A stretch of 22,061 bases of DNA, from positions 1-22,061 of the forward strand of contig CAZAZQ010000028.1 in assembly GCA_964489705.1 (NCBI GenBank), written 5' to 3'. Below are positions 16,651-22,061 of this stretch, in pieces (the stretch's first letter is position 1; the number at the start of each line of letters is the position of its first letter). Below the pieces are notes generated by a model that was given only the letters and a program-made list of their open reading frames with translations, did not search any database and was not told the origin of the DNA. A program made the position numbers and the translations under genes. The stretch is from CAZAZQ01 sp964489705 (GTDB lineage Bacteria > Zixibacteria > MSB-5A5 > GN15 > FEB-12).

Positions 16651-16657
16651 ACCTCCT
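16651..16657 (-). promoter_or_regulatory. Ribosome binding site setting the GTG start at 16645
   Basis: AGGAGGT on the - strand lies five bases before GTG, within the 12-bp gap after the preceding stop (TAG 16658-16660). Confidence 0.75.
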
Positions 16658-19384
16658 CTACTTAATTATGGCAAAGCGGCCGAGGTGCTCACCGTAAGGT
16701 GATTCCACGTGGTACAAGTAAATCCCGGACGCTACCAATCGACCATAGTCCGAAAGCAAATCCCAACTGGCGACCCCGGTACCGTCCTTATGGACAATGG
16801 TACGAATGAGGTCACCGGCTAAGGTGTATATCCGAATTGTGCACTCGTCGGGGATGTTCTGGAACTTCAAGAACCGCTCCCCTTCCCCGGTTTCCACCAG
16901 CGACGAATAGTGGGCGAAATACGGATTCGGGACGACGCTTATCTTGTCCAGATTTTGGGAAGCGGCGGCGGTATTGATGCCGTCGGCTTTGAACGAAAAG
17001 TTATCATCCGGACCGTTCAGCGGCGCACCTTGAATCGTATAGACGTCCCCCACTTGCGGATTGTACACCGTCTCGTCAAACCCGAACATCCAACTGTAAT
17101 GGTACGGGAACGCAAACGGAGTCACCGTGGCGGTGGAATCGTACGGATAGTTGACGATGGTCAACAAGTCGTACGGATCCCATACGCCGTCGCCGACAAA
17201 GTCATACACGGCAAGCGACACCCGCTGATTCGTGCTGACGTTCCACACTTCAAAAGGCACCCAGTAAGGAGTATCGGTACCGTAGAAACCGTCCAGCACC
17301 CACGAGGCGCGGGTCGAGTCGCCGGTGTACCGGAGCTCATACGTAGAGCGGAAATGCTCCCCGCCGAAGACATCGTTTTCGTCGAGCGTGAAATTCGGCA
17401 GGCAGGGACCGTAGAACGTCTCCATTACCAGCGTGGTGTCACTTCCACCGAAGGAGGTCTGACCGTAGCCGCGCGGCACTCGGTCGCCGTCACGGACAAC
17501 CACCCGCAACCCGTCGACCACCTCGAACAGCTCCGGATCCACGTTGGTTTTGGTTTGATTCTGAAGGACGGTATCGCCGGTGGTTTCATTAATCAGGTGC
17601 CAGTAGGTTCTTTGAGGGGTGTCTTCGAAAACCACCCGGTATTCGGAACCGGTCAGAGCACTCTCGTCAAAGACGGCGGGAATAACCTCACCGTCGGACG
17701 GTTGCTCCGACCCGACGTAGTTATGCGTGACGGTACTGGCGGCATCGTAGAAACCTGCCGGGTCATTCCGGGGAGTCACGGCTATAACGTTGCTCACCTC
17801 TCCGGCAATGCCGAAGCCCGATTGCAGCGGATCAACGCCGGTGAGCGTATCGCCGACGTCAAACGCCACCAAGCAGTACCAATACTCAACGTCATTGTAC
17901 AAACCGGTATCAATAAACGAATGTGGAATAGGATCGCCGGGGTTGTTGACGGTATACAATGCCAAGGTGGAATAATCAACATCGAGGCAGTTGTTACCGG
18001 TTTGCCAATTCGGCACTCCCCAGGTCTTGCCGTGATTGTCGCTGCGGTAGAGCTTATAGCCGGCAAAATCGTTCACGCCGGTCAGCGGGTCAAGGCTGAC
18101 CTCCGAGGTGTCATCCCAGAACAGGTACACTTTCCCGTTCCCCGCCCGAGCACGCAAGCGCGGGGTCGGCGGTGGTTGCGGTCCGACAAAGTAGTTGTCG
18201 TACAACTGCTGCGCCAAAGCGGCGTTGTCGCGGAAATCTTCCTCGTCGGCACCAGCAATGAGAGCATAGACGACCCGCACGGTCTTCCCGGCGGTTAAGT
18301 CTATCCCCCGCACGCACTGCAAGTAGAACTGGTCGGTGGGCGGAAGAGAAGTGTCGAACTGCTCACTATTAATGAGAGCGTACCGTCCCGGATCGTTATC
18401 CGGCAAAAACGCCCAGTCATCCGTCCGGAACGCCGTCATACCGATATTGTCCGGCGTCTCCAAGAGCTTGGTGCCCATAATGCCGGTACGGACAGTCGGC
18501 CCCCAACCGGGATCGATACCGATGTTGTCGTAAATCCACGCCAAATTCTCAGTCGAATCAAACGCGACCAAGTCTTCCAGACGACCGTTCTCACCGGTAC
18601 CGTCCGGACCGCCCACGTCGATATCGACGTACAAACCGAAGGCGACATTATGGTAATCCTCGGTCGAAGTGTTGGTGATTTCCAACACGACGAAGAGGAA
18701 ATCTTCATTGTAACAGTAGTTCCACTGTAAGACGCGGTGCGACATTTCCAACCCCAACAAAGGCGAGCCGCTGGCAGCGTCGTTGAAACGGTAGAATGAT
18801 TCCTGCAAAGAGGTCGGACCGGCTGGGAAGAATGAAGAATCAAGCGGATTGTATACCCGATTGTATACCCAGGCATTGGAATCCGCATCCCAGACTCTCC
18901 AGCCGTTGGCGGGATTGCCCAATCCCAGACCGACCGTGTCGGAAGGATCGTAATCGAAATAGCGGCTGGTATCGGTCGAAAGGAGAATCTTGTTGGGGTT
19001 GTCCGCCAAGGTCAGTTCCGGTATAACTTGAAAATCTTCATAGGTGTTTGCCACCAGAGTATCCCCTCCCGGCGTTACGGCACCGACCCAGTACCGTATT
19101 TCCGCCAGGTAATTGTGGCCCGAATTACGAGGCCATTCTCCCGACGGCAACCCATAGTAGGAGTAGCCGCCGATATAGCCCCAGTTGTCCACCGTGGTGG
19201 CTATATTTCCTTTATTGTGAATCACCTGATCCACCGTGGTCGGTACGGGCATCCCCAGAGGACCCCCGCTTCCCGGTGGCTGAACCTGTTCGGGCATCGG
19301 CCGAGCGCTTACCAGTCCCCCGGCAAGGCTCAGGCATATCCCCATCAACAGGATATATCCAATCATATGTCTATTCGTTTTCAT
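16658..19384 (-). CDS. Large secreted protein with type IX-like C-terminal domain
   Basis: The 908-residue product has a Sec signal (hydrophobic 9-24, cleavage near SA27). The middle is beta-rich and not assigned to a family; residues about 404-537 look like a fibronectin III-type domain ('KVYLFWDDTS', 'AGYKLYRSDNHGKTW', 'DVEYWYCLVAFDVGD'). The last 94 residues (815-908) have 'VVPNPYF', 'IRIYTLAGDLIRTIVH', 'WDLLSDYGRLVASGIYLYHV' and end 'GRFAIIK', the pattern of FlgD-like/type IX sorting C-terminal domains. ATG 19384 follows GGAGGA (19393-19398) by eight bases. It lies between the TonB receptor gene (17-bp gap) and the PorV-like gene (12-bp gap), so it is probably co-transcribed and exported to the surface, perhaps as a partner of the receptor. 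Its ligand is unknown. Confidence 0.78.
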   Translation of the reverse strand: MKTNRHMIGYILLMGICLSLAGGLVSARPMPEQVQPPGSGGPLGMPVPTTVDQVIHNKGNIATTVDNWGYIGGYSYYGLPSGEWPRNSGHNYLAEIRYWVGAVTPGGDTLVANTYEDFQVIPELTLADNPNKILLSTDTSRYFDYDPSDTVGLGLGNPANGWRVWDADSNAWVYNRVYNPLDSSFFPAGPTSLQESFYRFNDAASGSPLLGLEMSHRVLQWNYCYNEDFLFVVLEITNTSTEDYHNVAFGLYVDIDVGGPDGTGENGRLEDLVAFDSTENLAWIYDNIGIDPGWGPTVRTGIMGTKLLETPDNIGMTAFRTDDWAFLPDNDPGRYALINSEQFDTSLPPTDQFYLQCVRGIDLTAGKTVRVVYALIAGADEEDFRDNAALAQQLYDNYFVGPQPPPTPRLRARAGNGKVYLFWDDTSEVSLDPLTGVNDFAGYKLYRSDNHGKTWGVPNWQTGNNCLDVDYSTLALYTVNNPGDPIPHSFIDTGLYNDVEYWYCLVAFDVGDTLTGVDPLQSGFGIAGEVSNVIAVTPRNDPAGFYDAASTVTHNYVGSEQPSDGEVIPAVFDESALTGSEYRVVFEDTPQRTYWHLINETTGDTVLQNQTKTNVDPELFEVVDGLRVVVRDGDRVPRGYGQTSFGGSDTTLVMETFYGPCLPNFTLDENDVFGGEHFRSTYELRYTGDSTRASWVLDGFYGTDTPYWVPFEVWNVSTNQRVSLAVYDFVGDGVWDPYDLLTIVNYPYDSTATVTPFAFPYHYSWMFGFDETVYNPQVGDVYTIQGAPLNGPDDNFSFKADGINTAAASQNLDKISVVPNPYFAHYSSLVETGEGERFLKFQNIPDECTIRIYTLAGDLIRTIVHKDGTGVASWDLLSDYGRLVASGIYLYHVESPYGEHLGRFAIIK

Positions 19385-19401
19385 ACGTTCGGTCCTCCGG
19401 C

Positions 19402-22061
19402 TTAGAAATTCAGTTCAAACCCAGCCCGAATGGTTCGGGGAGGTGAATAATTTTGAGGATCATGGTCATACAGGCGGTCGAGCCGCTCCAGTTCGTTTTG
19501 ATCCAGCGCCAATCCGGCACCGGTGCGACGACCATCATCATCCGGCTGACCAGTTCGCGAGTATACATCTATCACGTTATGCTTGTTGAACAGGTTGTCC
19601 ACCTCGACAAACAGACGCAACGGATAGCTCGAATGGAACGGGAAGTCCTTATACACCCGCATATCGACCGTATAGTTGGCGGGCAATCGTCCTTCGTTTC
19701 GTTCCCCAATCCGGTTCCCGCTGGCATCGGTTGGGGTGTACGGAAGCCCCGAACCGTAATGACCGACCATGGTCACGCCCCACGCCGTGGGAACCTTCCA
19801 TCCAAAGAGTCTCCCTTGCCAATTCGCCGGCACCTGGTAGCTCAAGACCGCGGTCACGGTATGTCGTTGATCGAAGTCAAGCGGATATTCCGTGACCGGT
19901 GCCAACGTATCCTCGGTCGAGGTCAAGAAGGTGTAATACGGCTCCAAAGCATACGAGCCGATACCGGTCGCAATCATGTAGCCGTAAGAAATCGAGCCGC
20001 TGAAATTGCCGGAAAGCGGCAGTTTCTCCAAAGCGACATCGAATCCCTTGACGGTTCCGTAGTCGGCGTTGGTGAAGCGGGTAATCGACAAGCCCGCCAC
20101 CGTCCCCGAAGAGCGGGTGGTGACCAAGTCTTCGATATCCTTATAGTACGCCGTCACGTCGATGCGCAAATCTTCCCCAATGAGGTGGTCTAAGCCCAGC
20201 TCATACGCGGTGGTTTGCTCCGGTTCCAGATCCGGGTTCCCCAACAAGGGATAGCCGGTACGGGTATCTCCCTGATGGTTGGTATACAAGTACGTATAGC
20301 GCGGCACTTGGTAATAGATGCCGTAGTTGAAGTGCATGACCGACTTTTCGGAAATGGGGAACGAAACGCCCAAACGCGGCGAGAAACGCGCCTTTGAGTC
20401 GGCTTTCTTGTAAGTCGCCACGCTGTCACCGGGAGTGATGTTATAGCTCATGTCGGCGTTCCGGTAATCATAGCGCACCCCGAGGTTGACGACAAACTGG
20501 TCATACTCCATCTTGTCCTGGATAAACGCCGACGCCACCACCGGCTTGCTGGTATACTTCTCGCCGTACGGGAAATCATTGAAGAACTGCTTGAAATCCC
20601 AATCAATGTTGTAGTGACGATACTCGAAGCCGGTCTTGATTTGATTCCACTTATTGATCTGGTTTATCATCGTCGCCCGGAAGGCAAAGTACTTCGATTG
20701 CCGCCAACTGTAGGTCGGATAGAAATCGTCGCCGGTAGTAAAACCGACCACATGATACGGGTTGGTGGGATCGAAGTAACCGCCGTAGTTGTCGTCATCG
20801 ATGGTACCGTTGTAGTTTCCGTTTTCATCCTCGGAGTAGCCGGGCCACTGATTCCAATAGAGATCCATCAAGTGCGGCGGAGCGCTCTTGGTATAGGTCG
20901 AAAACGAGTTAATCGAGGTAGTCAAAAGCATTTGTTCGTTGAAGGCATAGTTGCAGGACAATCCCGCCAGGTACGATTCTTTGCGGAACGCCGGCAACCC
21001 GTCGAGGTTGAAATCGTAGGAAATCCCGTTGGCGTCCCGGTGTTCATAGATGAACCCGTCCGCCTTGTAGTACGTAACGTTCGATTTCCACTTCATCTTG
21101 GGCAGCGGCTGAACCGCCAATTTCGCCGTGCCGGTGTACGAGACCACTCCGTTGCGCGGCAGGTAGGTGGCGTCATGGAGATACTCTCCGGCGGCAAAGA
21201 AAGTATACCGCTTCGGATCGAATCCCGGGATGGGACCGGACAAGTTGAAGGTCGCCGCCCGGTTCCCGACGCGTTTGAGGTTGCTCCACTCGCCGGTGTA
21301 GACGTCGTAGGCATGAGTGGCGCCTTCGTACATCTTGACACCGCCGTGATATTCGGAGCTCCCTTCTCTTGTGACGGCGTTGACTACGCCGGAGAGAGCT
21401 TCTCCGTATTCCGCCGTATACCCGCCGGAGGTCAGAGACAGCTCTTCCAAGGCGGAGGGGATGATATGGATCCCCGAGTTGGAGACAAAGGGATCCTGCA
21501 CGGAGAAGCCGTCAAAGTAATACGTCACCTCACCCGAACGACCGCCGCGTACGTGCATGCTGTTGTCACGGTCAACCACGACTCCCGGATAGTTGGTGAG
21601 TACCGACTGTACCGTGATGATGTTCGGCAGGGTCTTCAAACGATCGGAGGTGAAGATAACTTTGGAGGCGGTGAGGTCTCTTTGCACCACCGGAGCGGTG
21701 GCTTGCACCACCTGCGGTTTCAAGTGGACCGCAGACGGTTCCAGCTCGAAATCGACCGGGGTGGTCAAATCAACCAATACCCGCACCTCTTTTTTGGTAA
21801 TCGGCTTGAAGCCGACGTGGGAGACGGAAATATCCCATTTCCCACTGGGAAGACTGATGAGAAAGTAGTCACCGTCATCATCGGTCTTCGTCACGATATT
21901 TGTCCCTAACACTCTTATCGTCGCCCCCACCACGGGTTCTCCCGTCTTCGCATTGAAGACCGCCCCGGAAACTTTTCCGTCAACGGAAGCGAAAACGTGC
22001 ACCGTGCCCGAAAACATCAGACCAAGAGTAAAAAGGACAAAAGTCAGTCTGAACCGTTTAC
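19402..22061 (-). CDS. TonB-dependent receptor, 5' end cut by the window edge
   Basis: The visible part encodes a TonB-dependent receptor with an N-terminal carboxypeptidase-regulatory-like domain ('GKVSGAVFNAKTGEPVVGAT', 'TDDDGDYFLISLPSGKWDIS'), a plug with 'MHVRGGRSGEVTYYFDGFSV' and 'GGYTAEYGEALSGVVNAVTR', and a long barrel ending 'IRAGFELNF' with a terminal Phe. An ATG at 22017 could start an 871-residue protein, but the frame stays open to the edge and encodes 'KRFRLTFVLFTLGL' just before it. With the next residues up to VFA this makes a normal signal peptide, so the true start is a few codons outside the window. Such receptors import large or scarce ligands through the outer membrane with energy from TonB. 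It is the first visible gene of the three-gene unit with the secreted protein and the PorV-like protein. The substrate cannot be told. Confidence 0.9.
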   Translation of the reverse strand, partial: KRFRLTFVLFTLGLMFSGTVHVFASVDGKVSGAVFNAKTGEPVVGATIRVLGTNIVTKTDDDGDYFLISLPSGKWDISVSHVGFKPITKKEVRVLVDLTTPVDFELEPSAVHLKPQVVQATAPVVQRDLTASKVIFTSDRLKTLPNIITVQSVLTNYPGVVVDRDNSMHVRGGRSGEVTYYFDGFSVQDPFVSNSGIHIIPSALEELSLTSGGYTAEYGEALSGVVNAVTREGSSEYHGGVKMYEGATHAYDVYTGEWSNLKRVGNRAATFNLSGPIPGFDPKRYTFFAAGEYLHDATYLPRNGVVSYTGTAKLAVQPLPKMKWKSNVTYYKADGFIYEHRDANGISYDFNLDGLPAFRKESYLAGLSCNYAFNEQMLLTTSINSFSTYTKSAPPHLMDLYWNQWPGYSEDENGNYNGTIDDDNYGGYFDPTNPYHVVGFTTGDDFYPTYSWRQSKYFAFRATMINQINKWNQIKTGFEYRHYNIDWDFKQFFNDFPYGEKYTSKPVVASAFIQDKMEYDQFVVNLGVRYDYRNADMSYNITPGDSVATYKKADSKARFSPRLGVSFPISEKSVMHFNYGIYYQVPRYTYLYTNHQGDTRTGYPLLGNPDLEPEQTTAYELGLDHLIGEDLRIDVTAYYKDIEDLVTTRSSGTVAGLSITRFTNADYGTVKGFDVALEKLPLSGNFSGSISYGYMIATGIGSYALEPYYTFLTSTEDTLAPVTEYPLDFDQRHTVTAVLSYQVPANWQGRLFGWKVPTAWGVTMVGHYGSGLPYTPTDASGNRIGERNEGRLPANYTVDMRVYKDFPFHSSYPLRLFVEVDNLFNKHNVIDVYSRTGQPDDDGRRTGAGLALDQNELERLDRLYDHDPQNYSPPRTIRAGFELNF

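Noticed and set aside
16910..18298. 462-codon + strand frame opposite the 908-residue secreted protein gene
   Set aside because: It is antisense to a gene with signal peptide, ribosome binding site and known C-terminal domain; its translation has no domain pattern.
20614..21909. 431-codon + strand frame opposite the TonB receptor
   Set aside because: It is antisense to clear plug and barrel motifs; long antisense frames are common in such codon usage.

Overview
The window looks like a chromosomal piece of an uncultured, Gram-negative, FCB-type bacterium. The clues are a type I dockerin with the 'NVADLTxLVNYLFKGG' signature, a PorV/PorQ-family outer-membrane protein, a 'VPNPY ... VASGIYLYHV' C-terminal domain like those of type IX secretion cargo, and a SusC-like TonB-dependent receptor with a carboxypeptidase-regulatory N-terminus. 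Candidate division Zixibacteria or a close relative fits best; this is recalled family style, not a search result. I see no tRNA, rRNA, CRISPR array, IS element or phage gene.

Layout. Bases 1-556 have no large gene: a terminator at the left edge, then a near-consensus sigma-70 promoter, a short transcript able to encode a 39-residue basic peptide, and its own strong terminator, then the leader of the first big gene. Seven large genes follow on the + strand: a PutP-type sodium:solute symporter (557-1981); a secreted Asp-box (BNR) repeat protein with a C-terminal dockerin (2151-5081) and its terminator; then a tight five-gene run (5300-12786) of a membrane Ser/Thr kinase with PEGA repeats, a CsgG-like periplasmic protein, a TPR/CsgG-like lipoprotein, a predicted beta-barrel protein and a lipoprotein with a cohesin-like domain and 15 leucine-rich repeats. 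Five genes on the - strand converge on this run: rmuC and a secreted HExxH metallopeptidase form one unit (12823-15495) with its own promoter, and a PorV-like protein, a large secreted protein with a sorting-type C-terminus and a TonB-dependent receptor (cut by the right edge) form another (15647-22061), ended by a strong terminator.

How it may fit together. The window is mostly about the cell envelope. The five-gene run reads as a kinase-controlled surface assembly or secretion module: an inner-membrane sensor kinase, two CsgG-family envelope proteins, a barrel, and a surface lipoprotein bearing protein-binding repeats. The upstream dockerin protein and the cohesin-like domain in the last lipoprotein raise the possibility that the Asp-box protein docks on that lipoprotein. 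The - strand trio looks like an outer-membrane receptor with a secreted partner and a PorV-type export factor. These functional links are inference from gene content and order; the domain calls are by eye from motifs.
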